Shown here: in pieces, positions 53,711-62,874 of the stretch | Position numbering within the stretch: position 1 is the stretch's first letter | Layout of the letters: every line of letters starts with the position of its first letter | Source: Chromatiales bacterium | GTDB taxonomy: Bacteria; Pseudomonadota; Gammaproteobacteria; UBA6429; Thiohalophilaceae | Direction of reading: 5' to 3' | NCBI GenBank assembly: GCA_027032075.1 | Contig: JALVOC010000229.1 | Span: 182,162-246,161 of the forward strand | DNA: 64,000 nt | The notes under the pieces: model-generated | Databases searched by the model: none | Told to the model about the DNA's origin: nothing | The model's input: only the letters and a program-made list of their open reading frames with translations | Made by a program: the position numbers and the translations under genes

Positions 53711-53765
53711 GGAAGAAGGCCAGGATGGCAAACAAAACAATACGTTAGCGATTCAGGATCCCCCG
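53711..53765. repeat. Decayed REP-like repeat
   Basis: GGAAGAAGGCCAGGATG, then AACAAAACAATACGTTA and GATCCCCC follow the order of the left arm and loop of the element at 31201-31295 (GGGAGAAGGCCAGGATG, AATAAAACAATGCGTTA, GATCCCC). The right arm is lost. Confidence 0.5.
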
Positions 53766-53809
53766 CACTGATCTTCTCCGCAAGTTGGCCCGGGGTCCGG
53801 AACGCCTTT

Positions 53810-54094
53810 TCAGAGCATCGCCATCCAGATTGCAAACAGAGCAACCACAAACACAATTGTGGCAAAAATGCGGTTGTTCCGGACCGCCAGCGCCAGATTG
53901 CGGTTGTTGATCGCCAGCTCCTCGATGAGCTCGGCCTGTTTTTCCAGCATCCCCTCCAGCTCTGCAATCCTGTCGGCAGTCGATGCGGTTTCCTTTTTGC
54001 CAGACTTCCGCTCCCTGATGATACGGATCAAATCGGTTGCAGCGGAAATTACGCTCGGTGCGGCGGTTAAAACGGTGAGGAGAGGGATGGCCAT
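53810..54094 (-). CDS. Small membrane protein with coiled coil (94 aa)
   Basis: A 94-residue protein. A weakly hydrophobic N-terminus (1-22) is followed by a charged, heptad-like helix (about 28-70, rich in Glu, Lys, Leu) and a C-terminal membrane helix (74-94). AGGAG lies 6 nt before the ATG, a strong sign that it is translated. I do not recognise the family. It is about 100 bp downstream of feoB on the same strand and upstream of the radical SAM gene. Confidence 0.72.
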   Translation of the reverse strand: MAIPLLTVLTAAPSVISAATDLIRIIRERKSGKKETASTADRIAELEGMLEKQAELIEELAINNRNLALAVRNNRIFATIVFVVALFAIWMAML

Positions 54095-54194
54095 TGGATT
54101 GTCTCCTGATATATTTTAAATGATCACACGACAAGGATAATTCGTGCAGCACGTGCGTCTCACTGAGGAAGGTTTAAACGGTCTTCGAAAATAC

Positions 54195-56249
54195 TTAGCT
54201 GTAAAAATATCGTATCCCTTCCAGCAAAAAACGCACCAGCCCGCTTACCAGTAATGCGACACCCACCGACAGCATGACGGAGAAAAGCGCCTCTTTGCGC
54301 CCGATGGTTTTCAGCATCACGGCAAAGGTGGAGATGCAGGGAACATAAAAAGTGAGAAAGAGCAGAAAAGTGGTCAACTGCACCCAGTCCATATACCGAT
54401 TCACTTCAAACGTACCCAGCGCCTGATAGATCATCAGTAACGACAGTTCCTTGCGCAGCACGCCGAACAGAATGGGAACCCCCAATACCACCGGCAGACC
54501 CAGCCACCACGAGGTGACCGGGATAAACAGGGTGTTGATGATCTGATCGGCACCGAAATGGTTGAGCAGCGCCAGCACCACGCTGCCTCCCACCAGCAGC
54601 GGCGTGACGATGGTCAGAATATCGCTGGTGCGCAGCCAGGTCTGATGCAATAAGGTGTGAAAAGAGGGCAGGGTGTAGGGCGGGATCTCCTGCACCTGTC
54701 CCGGCATGGTTTCGGGAAAACGCCGGGTCAGCAGCGGGCCCATGATTGCGATCACGATGATGGAGAGCATAAAGATACCGAAGACCCCGAACCCGCCCAG
54801 ATATTTGCCGGCCAGGGCGAGAATAACGGCGGAACGTGCGGAGCAGGGAACGAAGGTAATCAACAACGAGGCGACGATGCGTTCGCGCCCGCTGGTGGTG
54901 CGGGTAAGACTGGCGATGGCGGGAACATTACAGCCCAGGCCGAGCAGAAAGGGTACCGCTACCCCGCCGTGCAATCCGATACGATGAAAACCGCGATCCA
55001 CCACGAAAGCGATGCGGTGCATGATCCCCGCTTCTTCCAGTGCCACCAGCAACAGGACCAATGGCAGCATATAGGGAATCACTATGCCGATCAGGCCGAC
55101 CAGTCCATCCGAGACGGCACGGCCGATGACACCTGCCGTCGAAGTCGGTTGCCAGTCAGCCATCCAATCTATGAGCCGTCCAGCCGTCATTGCATCGAGC
55201 CAGGTACTGATCTCGAAAACCACGAACAAAACGGCGGCGAACACCGCCAGACTGCCCAGCAGTCCCCATTGTGGATGCAAAAACAGTTCATCCATCCAGT
55301 AACGCCAGCCACGCCCTTCATGCGGGGCGCCGACGCGGGTGACGGTTTCAAACAGCAAGGCGGCCCGGTGGTGGCGATCGGCATGCAGTTCTTCCGCCAG
55401 AGGGCGTGGCAGGGATTTTTCCGCTTCTTCCCGCAGTTTTATCAGTTCCGGCATGAGTTCAGGAAAGTGCATCTGCATTTCCTGTAAAAAGTAGCTGTCA
55501 CCTTCCGCCATTTGCATCACCAGGAAGGGGTGAGGCACACCGAAGGCCTGATGCAGTTCGGGGCGGTTCAAGGCGCGGCTAAGGGGTTGCAGGCTTTCGC
55601 ATATATGCTTGCTGGCCGGTTGGGGCAGCGGGCACTTGTTTTGGCGCACGGCATCGACCGCGGTGCTGAAAAGTTCTGAAATTCCGTGTCCCATGACGGC
55701 AACGGTGGGTACCACGGGCACCCCCAGTTGCTTGCTCAGTGTCTTGGTGTTGATGTGCAGTCCTTTTTCCCAGGCCTGATCCATCATGTTCAAGGCGATC
55801 ACCATGGGACGTCCCAGTTCACTGAGTTCCAGGCTGAGTTCCAGGTGACGCTCCAGGGAGGTGGCGTCGATAACCTGGATAATGACATCGGGTGGCGCAA
55901 AGGGGGCAGGGGGGCCGTCCGGTTCATGGTTTGAAATCGGCGGCAGTTCATTGCCCCAGAGCAGATACTTCAGGGCGATCAAATCATCGTGTTCGGCATG
56001 GTGCAACGAGTGGATACTGGGCAGATCGAACACGCTTGCTTCATCGAGACCGATTTGCACCCTGGACTCACCATAAACGCGATGAGTGCCTGCCAGTTCG
56101 CCGGTATGAAAAGAGGTACTGGAAACAGCATTGAATATGGTGCTCTTTCCGCTGTTGGGAATGCCCACCAGGGCGATACGTAAACGCTTCTCACCCCGAT
56201 AGAGGGGGAAATTCAGGGGAACACTTGTTGAGACGAAGGTTTTTTTCAT
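54195..56249 (-). CDS. Atypical FeoB family iron transporter
   Basis: 684 residues, shorter than most FeoB (about 750-770). The N-terminal G domain has G1 GIPNSGKST (29-37), G3 as DLPS (75-78) instead of DLPG, and G4 NMMD (154-157). The membrane part keeps two gate motifs, LGLGCNVPA and FVPCSARS, in the usual places. FeoB imports ferrous iron. No feoA or feoC is adjacent. The altered G3 and long insert after it (EPDGPPAPFAPP) mark a divergent subgroup, so metal and regulation should not be assumed. It faces a regulator gene across 307 bp. Confidence 0.85.
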   Translation of the reverse strand: MKKTFVSTSVPLNFPLYRGEKRLRIALVGIPNSGKSTIFNAVSSTSFHTGELAGTHRVYGESRVQIGLDEASVFDLPSIHSLHHAEHDDLIALKYLLWGNELPPISNHEPDGPPAPFAPPDVIIQVIDATSLERHLELSLELSELGRPMVIALNMMDQAWEKGLHINTKTLSKQLGVPVVPTVAVMGHGISELFSTAVDAVRQNKCPLPQPASKHICESLQPLSRALNRPELHQAFGVPHPFLVMQMAEGDSYFLQEMQMHFPELMPELIKLREEAEKSLPRPLAEELHADRHHRAALLFETVTRVGAPHEGRGWRYWMDELFLHPQWGLLGSLAVFAAVLFVVFEISTWLDAMTAGRLIDWMADWQPTSTAGVIGRAVSDGLVGLIGIVIPYMLPLVLLLVALEEAGIMHRIAFVVDRGFHRIGLHGGVAVPFLLGLGCNVPAIASLTRTTSGRERIVASLLITFVPCSARSAVILALAGKYLGGFGVFGIFMLSIIVIAIMGPLLTRRFPETMPGQVQEIPPYTLPSFHTLLHQTWLRTSDILTIVTPLLVGGSVVLALLNHFGADQIINTLFIPVTSWWLGLPVVLGVPILFGVLRKELSLLMIYQALGTFEVNRYMDWVQLTTFLLFLTFYVPCISTFAVMLKTIGRKEALFSVMLSVGVALLVSGLVRFLLEGIRYFYS

Positions 56250-56556
56250 AAAACGGCGTTTCCGTATTTAACCAGGAGACAAGATGTTGATCTGCATTAT
56301 GACGTGTCTGAATAAAGCGTGCTATTCGTGAGACTGAAAGTGATTGGGAGGGTGTGTTTGTTGTTTTTACCTATTCTGAATACGTGTATTTTACGTGTTT
56401 GGCAGGCGGTACGCCATTTTCGGACCGTTAGCCCTGCGAAGGGGGTTTTTACGCTTTGTGTTATTGAGGTATGTCAAAAAACCCCCGCTTTTGTCAGAAA
56501 AAATGGCATACCTGACGTATACTGACATTGTAGAACTGTCATAAAAGGTGTCAGAT
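56250..56556. promoter_or_regulatory. Divergent control region with TGTCA repeats
   Basis: This gap separates feoB and the regulator gene. TGTCA or its inverse TGACA occurs at 56472, 56492, 56523, 56537, 56549 and 56558. Two pairs are inverted: 56523-56541 (9-bp spacer) and 56549-56562 (TGTCAGATATGACA), the latter over the regulator's start codon. This looks like a regulator-binding array, perhaps for autoregulation. No clear -24/-12 promoter was seen. Confidence 0.5.
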
Positions 56557-57906
56557 ATGACAATTGTGAAAACAAAACCTCTCCCGAAAAAACCCTCCTG
56601 TGAGCAATTTATCGATATGTTTCCGCAGCCTTTTGTGGTGATCGATCAGGATTACAATATCCTGGCATCCAACAAGGCCTATCAGCGGCATTACAACGTC
56701 AGTCCCGATGAACTCCTCGGGCGGCACTGCTATGAGGTTTCCCACCACTCGGAGGTGCCTTGCAGCCAGCACGGGGAACACTGCCCGCTGGAAGAGGTTT
56801 TTACCACCAGCAAGCCGACACAGGTTATGCACATCCATTACAAAAAGGATGGCAAGGAAGAGTATGTGCAGTTACAGGCGATGCCGATCCTTTCTGATGA
56901 TGGAGAAGTGCTGTACATGGGGGAATCTTTCCAGACAATCAACCAGGCAAAGAACAAAGACAATATCCTGGTGGGACGCTCGCCGGCATTTTTGCAGATG
57001 TCGAGCCTGTTGCTGCGGGTGGCACAAAGCCGGTCCACGGTATTATTATTGGGCGAAAGTGGCGTTGGAAAAGAGAGCGCCGCCAAATATATCCATCACT
57101 ATTCGGAACATCGTGAAGCGCCATTTAAGGTGGTGGACTGCAGCAGCCTGGATGCAGGTTTGATCGAAATCGAATTGTTTGGTTATGAAAAAGGCGCCTT
57201 TGGCAGTGCCAGCAAGCCAAAACAAGGAATCATCGAAGCGGCCAATGGCGGCACACTGTATCTGAGCGAAATCAGCAATCTGCCGCTGCCGTTACAGACC
57301 AAATTGTTACGGGTGATAGAATCTGGCATGCTCCGCCGGCTGGGTGACAACAAGGATATCAAGGTCGATGTGCGTGTTATCGCTGCCACCACCCATAATC
57401 TGCAGACACTGGTCACGGAAGGCCGCTTCCGGCAGGACCTGTATTACCGCTTGTCGGCTTTTCCCATACGGGTTCCGCCTTTGCGGGAAAGGATAGACGA
57501 TGTTGGTGTACTGGCCGAACATATACTCGGCCGTTTGCCGGAAGGGGAGCGGCATATCCCCCTTTCCAGCAACGTGATAGCCAAGCTGATGAGTTATGAT
57601 TATTCTGGTAACATAACTGAACTGCAGAATATACTTGAGCGCGCTGTGATTCTGGCATGTGATGATATCCTCCGGCCGGAACACATCGTAAAGGAAAGCA
57701 TTAAAAAGCCGGGCAGTGCGGCCGGGCCGGAAACGCCGGAGGAAAAGGAAATATCCGAAGACATCCTGTTAACCAGGCGAAACCGTTTGACAAAACGCAA
57801 TGTGATGGAAGCCTTGCAAAAGACGTTTGGTCACCGTTCCCAGGCGGCAAAGTTGCTCGGCATCAGTGAAAGGACGCTTTATCGATATATCCAGCGAATG
57901 CGCTGA
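56557..57906 (+). CDS. NtrC-type PAS-AAA-HTH regulator with degenerate ATPase site
   Basis: 449 residues from MTIVKTKPLP with AAGGTG upstream. The PAS domain (about 15-125) carries C58, C69 and C76 in HCYEVSHH...PCSQHGEHCPL. The AAA domain has Walker A GESGVGKES (166-174), but Walker B reads LYLSEI with Ser237 for Asp. The GAFTGA loop is GAFGSA (213-218), and the GNVREL sensor-2 arginine is lost (GNITEL). The Fis-type HTH is at the C-terminus. It probably cannot remodel sigma-54 holoenzyme and may act like TyrR. DUF1178 follows 31 nt downstream. Confidence 0.88.
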   Translation: MTIVKTKPLPKKPSCEQFIDMFPQPFVVIDQDYNILASNKAYQRHYNVSPDELLGRHCYEVSHHSEVPCSQHGEHCPLEEVFTTSKPTQVMHIHYKKDGKEEYVQLQAMPILSDDGEVLYMGESFQTINQAKNKDNILVGRSPAFLQMSSLLLRVAQSRSTVLLLGESGVGKESAAKYIHHYSEHREAPFKVVDCSSLDAGLIEIELFGYEKGAFGSASKPKQGIIEAANGGTLYLSEISNLPLPLQTKLLRVIESGMLRRLGDNKDIKVDVRVIAATTHNLQTLVTEGRFRQDLYYRLSAFPIRVPPLRERIDDVGVLAEHILGRLPEGERHIPLSSNVIAKLMSYDYSGNITELQNILERAVILACDDILRPEHIVKESIKKPGSAAGPETPEEKEISEDILLTRRNRLTKRNVMEALQKTFGHRSQAAKLLGISERTLYRYIQRMR

Positions 57907-57937
57907 ATGAGTTTTACCGGAAGGTTATTAACCACAG

Positions 57938-58378
57938 ATGATAATTTTTGATATTGAATGCATGAACTCTCACCGTTTTGAAGGTTGGTTCAATAACAGT
58001 GAAGAGTATGAAAAACAGGTTGCCGAAAAGCTGGTGACCTGCCCGTTCTGCGGGACCGATCAGGTTGCCAAAGTACCCACTGCCAGCCGCATCAATTTGA
58101 ACAAACAGACAGGAATGGAATCTGTTAAAAACCCGCACCACTATATCGCGCCAGAAGATATCAATACCTTTGTTAAACAACTTCACGATCACGTCATCAG
58201 AAACTTCGATGACGTAGGGGAAAACTTTGCGCACGAGGCCAAACGTATCCATTATGGCGAAGCAGAGGAAAGGAACATCCGCGGTATCGCAACCTACAAC
58301 GAAGTCAAGGAACTGCGTGAAGAAGGAATCAATGCCATCCCCCTGCCGCAACCAAAAGACAAAAACAAATTGAACTGA
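57938..58378 (+). CDS. DUF1178 family protein
   Basis: 146 residues. The opening MIIFDIECMNSHRFEGWF and the CPFC pair (residues 35-38) with an early Cys match DUF1178. One zinc knuckle seems likely. The function is unknown. It lies 31 nt after the PAS-AAA-HTH regulator and shares its transcript. Confidence 0.85.
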   Translation: MIIFDIECMNSHRFEGWFNNSEEYEKQVAEKLVTCPFCGTDQVAKVPTASRINLNKQTGMESVKNPHHYIAPEDINTFVKQLHDHVIRNFDDVGENFAHEAKRIHYGEAEERNIRGIATYNEVKELREEGINAIPLPQPKDKNKLN

Positions 58379-58500
58379 TCAACGCCAGGAATGGCTCCGC
58401 TTGTCGCTTGGGGCGATTTCACGTCTTCGATGGGCAGTACTGACATCTTTACCCTCTGTTTTTATATTTTCCCTTCACGCGTCTTATTACAACTGAACTA

Positions 58501-60945
58501 CTACCATACTTTCTTTCCTGGAAAACTGAAAAGCACGAGAATATAGAGCAACAGTGCAACCACTATTACGAATGTAAAACCGAAATGAATAGCAAGCAGC
58601 GTGGCTAAAACCGCACTGATAACGGAAGCGCAGCCGTTGATTCCCCACGCCCACGGGATCTGTGCCGGGCTGAGTTGCCCCAGGTGCAGGATAGCAAGAG
58701 GAAACGGTATGCCCATACAAAATGCAAGTGGCGCAATCAACAGGATGGATATCAATATCTTGAGGTAAATGGGCAATGTCATCAGATGTTCGAACAGCGG
58801 ATCAAGCAGGAACAAGTAGGCTGTTCCGAGGATAACAATGCCGCTAACCGGGTAAAGCAGGGCAGTGTGGTTGCTACGGTGATGTTGTCTTCGCTGCAGC
58901 CAGCCACTGCCGATCCCGGCAAAGATTAAAAAGGCGGTAAGGACCACAGATGCAGCATACAAGGGGTGGTGCAGAAACAGGATGAATTTCTGCATATAGG
59001 TAATTTCCATAAACAAAAAGGCCAGGCCAAGTGCCGAAAAATAAACAAAAATATGGCTGCGTTTCACCTGCCCGATTTGTTTTTTCTCCGTTTTTCTGAA
59101 AAACCACAACGGCAGGATGATCAACACCAGGCTGGCGGCTAGGGCCTGTATTAATGTCGCAAGCAGAAGCAGATAACCCCATTCCAGCAGAGGCATTCCG
59201 CCTTGTCCACGTAATACCAGTATTTCCGGTAACGCAGACCATTTAAAGAATTGAAAAAAATACGGCCGATCGTCAGTGGCCGGGGAAAGATTGAATTTAT
59301 AACGTTCAATAAATCCCGGCGGATCTTTGCCCAAAAATGCACTGGCACCAAGATAGAAATAGGGTTGTTTAAGAATGTTGTACCGGTTTGCTTCAGATTC
59401 CCTGATACCGGGATAGTACGCCAGATCAAACGATCGGGATCCGCAGAACTGACGCAAGGCATTGATTTCCGCCCCACTGATGGCTCCGTTTTTGATTAAC
59501 AAGGTACTTGTCTGCCAGCCACGGATAAGGAGCAGGCGCTGCTCGATGTTGTCAATCCCTGCCTGCTTCATTGCGGCAACTGCAGTTGCAAAGAGCTTCA
59601 GGGTGTCGCGCGGCGGCATTTTGATCCAGCGGCTTATACTCAGATAACCATTTGCTTTAAGATGGCTGAGATAGATCTGCATCGCTTCGACAGTATAAAG
59701 ATAGCTTTCATTCAAGGCGTACAAGCCGGCCGATGAGGCATTAAAGGAATCCAGCTGAGCGATCTGTATAAGATCAAAGGATTCGTTGTTGTCTGTCAGG
59801 TAGCCGCGTGCTTCTGCAATATGCAGATTGACAGATTTTTGTCGGTAAAGATGACCTGAGAATTCCCCAAAATCATCCCGCACCAGTTCTACGATATCCG
59901 GGTTGAGTTCAACCGCATCGATGCGTGGTACCTTATGATAAAGTGCCTGGAGAACCTCGCTGCCACCGCCAGCGCCCAGGATCAGCACGCGTTCCGGCCG
60001 GTAAAGATGATAGGGCATGGCGGAGGTGAGTTGATCCAGATAGTCCAGTTTTTCTGGCTGGCCATGGTATTCAGTGATGGCTGTCATGGCTTCGGCGTCC
60101 GTAAACAGGGCGAGCTGTGGTGGGGGTTCCGAAGTAGCGTTCAGGCTCAGACCGGGCGCATGACGCAACGGGATCTGACTGCTCTTCACCACACTCACCA
60201 GCCCCAGAGGGGATGAGCGTTCTTTGATGATTTGTGTACCTGTGATCCGCAGTAATTGGTTAAGCGCCTTATAAGGTGATATGGCAAGTTCGGTTTGCGT
60301 GCCTAAATACGTAAGCGGCAGAAGCAGTACTATCAGAATACCGGAGAGCGGCAAGCGTGCGGCAAGGCGTAATTCCCACAGGGCAATGAGAGCAGCGACA
60401 AAACCCAGTATGCCAAGTATTGTCAATGCCATTGGTGGGAAGGCGGCAAACAGTAACAGGATAATTCCAAGACTGCCAATCCCCGCACCGAAAAGATCAA
60501 AGGCATAAATGCGTGAAACATGATGATGGTAAGTCATCATGCTGAGTCCAATCGCATTCGCGGCAAAGAAGAAGGGCAGGCTCAAGAGCAGATAGATGAT
60601 CACCAGCCCGAGCAGTTGATGGTAGTCCCACAATATTTCTTCAGGATTAAACGAAATGGATTGTGCCAGTATGAAACAGAGGATCACAGTCAAACCGAAC
60701 AAGACAAGGTTAGCGAAATAAACATGCGTATAACGGCGTACCAACCACCTTTGCAGCAGGCTGAGAAAGGTACCGCTGAAGCCATAACCCATCAGGGCGA
60801 GACTGATGATCATATAGGCGAAATGATGCCATTGAATAATCGAGAAAATCCGCATCAGCAGGACTTCATAGCCCAGCGCCGCAGCAGAAAGCAGGCCGAT
60901 TGACAGCAGCGGCAGACGCGGAGGGGAAGGTAATGCGTCAGCCAT
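58501..60945 (-). CDS. Membrane protein with spermidine-synthase-like domain
   Basis: 814 residues. About seven membrane helices (10-235) are followed by a methyltransferase-like fold with the nucleotide motif VLILGAGGGSEVL near 320 and DAVELNPDIVEL, then further membrane helices (about 600-805). This domain order is known in spermidine-synthase-like membrane proteins whose substrates are unsettled. The aminopropyltransferase aspartates are not clearly conserved, so polyamine synthesis should not be assumed. It lies 14 nt after an exported PCMT gene. Confidence 0.82.
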   Translation of the reverse strand: MADALPSPPRLPLLSIGLLSAAALGYEVLLMRIFSIIQWHHFAYMIISLALMGYGFSGTFLSLLQRWLVRRYTHVYFANLVLFGLTVILCFILAQSISFNPEEILWDYHQLLGLVIIYLLLSLPFFFAANAIGLSMMTYHHHVSRIYAFDLFGAGIGSLGIILLLFAAFPPMALTILGILGFVAALIALWELRLAARLPLSGILIVLLLPLTYLGTQTELAISPYKALNQLLRITGTQIIKERSSPLGLVSVVKSSQIPLRHAPGLSLNATSEPPPQLALFTDAEAMTAITEYHGQPEKLDYLDQLTSAMPYHLYRPERVLILGAGGGSEVLQALYHKVPRIDAVELNPDIVELVRDDFGEFSGHLYRQKSVNLHIAEARGYLTDNNESFDLIQIAQLDSFNASSAGLYALNESYLYTVEAMQIYLSHLKANGYLSISRWIKMPPRDTLKLFATAVAAMKQAGIDNIEQRLLLIRGWQTSTLLIKNGAISGAEINALRQFCGSRSFDLAYYPGIRESEANRYNILKQPYFYLGASAFLGKDPPGFIERYKFNLSPATDDRPYFFQFFKWSALPEILVLRGQGGMPLLEWGYLLLLATLIQALAASLVLIILPLWFFRKTEKKQIGQVKRSHIFVYFSALGLAFLFMEITYMQKFILFLHHPLYAASVVLTAFLIFAGIGSGWLQRRQHHRSNHTALLYPVSGIVILGTAYLFLLDPLFEHLMTLPIYLKILISILLIAPLAFCMGIPFPLAILHLGQLSPAQIPWAWGINGCASVISAVLATLLAIHFGFTFVIVVALLLYILVLFSFPGKKVW

Positions 60946-60959
60946 GGGATCTCATCCGC

Positions 60960-61706
60960 TCAATGTTTCCCGGTGAGGGGGACAAAACGTACCGGCAACA
61001 GCTGGCGTGTTGTAATTTTTCCGGTCTTATCCTTATTCACAAGCAGAAGTTCCTGGGTCATAAAACGACTGCCGACAGGAATGACCATACGGCCACCTAT
61101 TTTCAGTTGACGGATCAGGGGTGGTGGGATGTGGCTTGCGGCGGCGGTAACAACAATGGCATCGAAAGGAGCATGTTCCGGCCATCCATAATAACCATCA
61201 CCTGTCTTGACATTGACGTTGTCATACCCCAGATTTTTCAGCCGCTGTTTTGCCGCCAGCCCAAGCTCTTCAATAATTTCAATGCTGTATACCTTGCCGG
61301 CAAGTTCCGCCAGCACGGCGGCCTGGTAACCTGAACCGGTCCCGATTTCCAGTACACGATCTTTCTGACCCACCTTCAGCAAATCTGTCATGAGTGCAAC
61401 AATATAAGGTTGGGAAATCGTCTGGCCATAACCTATCGGCAACGGGCGGTTGAGATAAGCGTAAAGGCGCAGATCTTTCGGTACAAATTCATGCCGGGGG
61501 ACTTTGCCAATGGCCTGCATCACACGCGGATCAAGCGCTTCCTTATCCAGATAAACGCTGGTTTGCCGGACATTCTGTTCGATCTCTTTCACCAGTTCCT
61601 TTCGCGCCTGTTGAAAGTATGCTTCATCCGGAGCAGCCATGATGACAGCAGGCAGAAAAACCAGCCAGAGAGGGCACAACATCATGATCCGGAGAATATG
61701 ATTCAT
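60960..61706 (-). CDS. Exported protein-L-isoaspartate methyltransferase-like protein
   Basis: 248 residues. An N-terminal signal peptide (about 1-25, LWLVFLPAVIMAA) precedes a PCMT domain: GYGQTISQPYIVALM, the SAM motif VLEIGTGSGYQAAVLA and the PCMT-specific VPRHEFVP. Such enzymes methylate isoaspartate residues for repair. Export is odd because SAM is cytoplasmic; the segment could instead be a membrane anchor. It is transcribed with the membrane spermidine-synthase-like gene. Confidence 0.85.
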   Translation of the reverse strand: MNHILRIMMLCPLWLVFLPAVIMAAPDEAYFQQARKELVKEIEQNVRQTSVYLDKEALDPRVMQAIGKVPRHEFVPKDLRLYAYLNRPLPIGYGQTISQPYIVALMTDLLKVGQKDRVLEIGTGSGYQAAVLAELAGKVYSIEIIEELGLAAKQRLKNLGYDNVNVKTGDGYYGWPEHAPFDAIVVTAAASHIPPPLIRQLKIGGRMVIPVGSRFMTQELLLVNKDKTGKITTRQLLPVRFVPLTGKH

Positions 61707-61984
61707 TCGCTACTGTCCTGATCTTTTACTTGAATGGGAACGTCTGATCATTATTCATAATAATAGTTCTTAAAATGGTGTCCGATCCGGAGTAATCCCA
61801 AGTTAGCAAATGTTTCCTGACGGTTTTTGTGAATCCTCCCGATCTGACATCTGAATTATTATGGTATTTATGCACTCATTCTTTCTACGTACCGCCACTT
61901 ACAAATAATCGTATAAAAATCAACCACTTGAATCATATTCTGACAGGCAGCCGAAAAGTCAGTGCCATACTCACTATTCCCCAC
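61707..61984. other. AT-rich intergenic stretch before RHS debris
   Basis: About 280 bp, AT-rich compared with the rest of the window, without a gene or repeat that I recognise. It marks the switch to low-GC, probably transferred DNA. Confidence 0.45.
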
Positions 61985-62457
61985 TGGTATCTTTAGCCTG
62001 TATGAGCAAACCGGAACCACCACAACCAACGGTCGCACCTACACCAGCGGGTTATGATGCTGCCACCTGGACCACCATAAACGACCACTGCCGCGGCCGG
62101 TTAGCTACGTTCAACCGTCACCAATTACACAAACATACAGCACAAACTCATACTACAACATCCTAGAGAACATACAGCACATCATCGCCAACTGTACCAT
62201 TACGCAAAGAATGGACTATGATGAATTCGGGAACATTATCAACGACACCAACCCGGGATTTCAGCCGTTTGGGTTTGCGAGAGGGATATATGATCTGCAT
62301 TCCAGACTGGTGAGGTTTGGGGCGAGGGATTATGATCCGAAGACGGGGCGGTGGACCGTCAAGGATCCGATATTGTTTTGGGGGTGTGGATGGGAATTTG
62401 TATGGGTATGTGTTGGGGGTTCCGCTGAGCTTCATTGATCCAACTGGTGAGTTTTAA
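61985..62457 (+). pseudogene. RHS/YD-repeat core remnant, frameshifted
   Basis: Fragments of an RHS protein are readable: LYEQTGTTTTNGRTYTSG near 62000, then [20 protein letters not shown] and the hallmark [15 protein letters not shown] from 62211. A one-base surplus in a T/G run near 62372 shifts the frame; in the next frame the core ends properly as DGNLYGYV...FIDPTGEF, then TAA at 62455. Part of the start is missing, so it is a broken tail of a polymorphic toxin gene. Confidence 0.75.
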
Positions 62458-62769
62458 ATATCTGGAGCAATATTTGGTGCAACTTTTGATATTGCTTTTC
62501 AATTAGTATTAAATGGTGGAAGATTTGAGTGTATTGACTGGAAAAATGTTGCGGTATCTGCGGCAATTGGGGAAGTTGCACCTGGTATTTTTACTACAGC
62601 AAAGAAATTAAATAAACTATCTAAAGTTATTAACAGAAACCCAAACAATGTTATTGGAAAAAGGGCCGCGAGAAGATTTGGAGATGAGTTTTTGACTCAA
62701 GCAGGTGCGCAAGCCATAAAACCAGGTTTGAAAGGTATTGTAAATAAGGCTCAAGAAACATTAGCATAA
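62458..62769 (+). pseudogene. Low-GC C-terminal tip following the RHS core
   Basis: Directly after the TAA at 62455 the same frame stays open for 103 codons (SGAIFGATFDIAFQLVLNG through AQAIKPGLKGIVNKAQETLA). It has no start codon at its 5' end, and in position and composition it looks like the variable toxin tip of an RHS protein. The nuclease or other activity is not recognisable. It may be separated from the core by a single stop mutation. Confidence 0.5.
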
Positions 62770-62874
62770 AGAAAATGATATTCAGTGTTCAGGCACCTTA
62801 CTTAAAATACGAGCAAGCGATAAACAATAACACTATATAGTTTAATTATTTGAAGCAACTTTAAAGATAGATAT

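Noticed and set aside
56250..56556. Sigma-54 promoter for feoB or the regulator gene
   Set aside because: No TGGCAC-N5-TTGC pattern at proper spacing; TGGCA words present lack the -12 partner.
58501..60945. Assignment as a true spermidine synthase (speE)
   Set aside because: The domain is embedded between membrane helices and the aminopropyltransferase active-site pattern is not clear.
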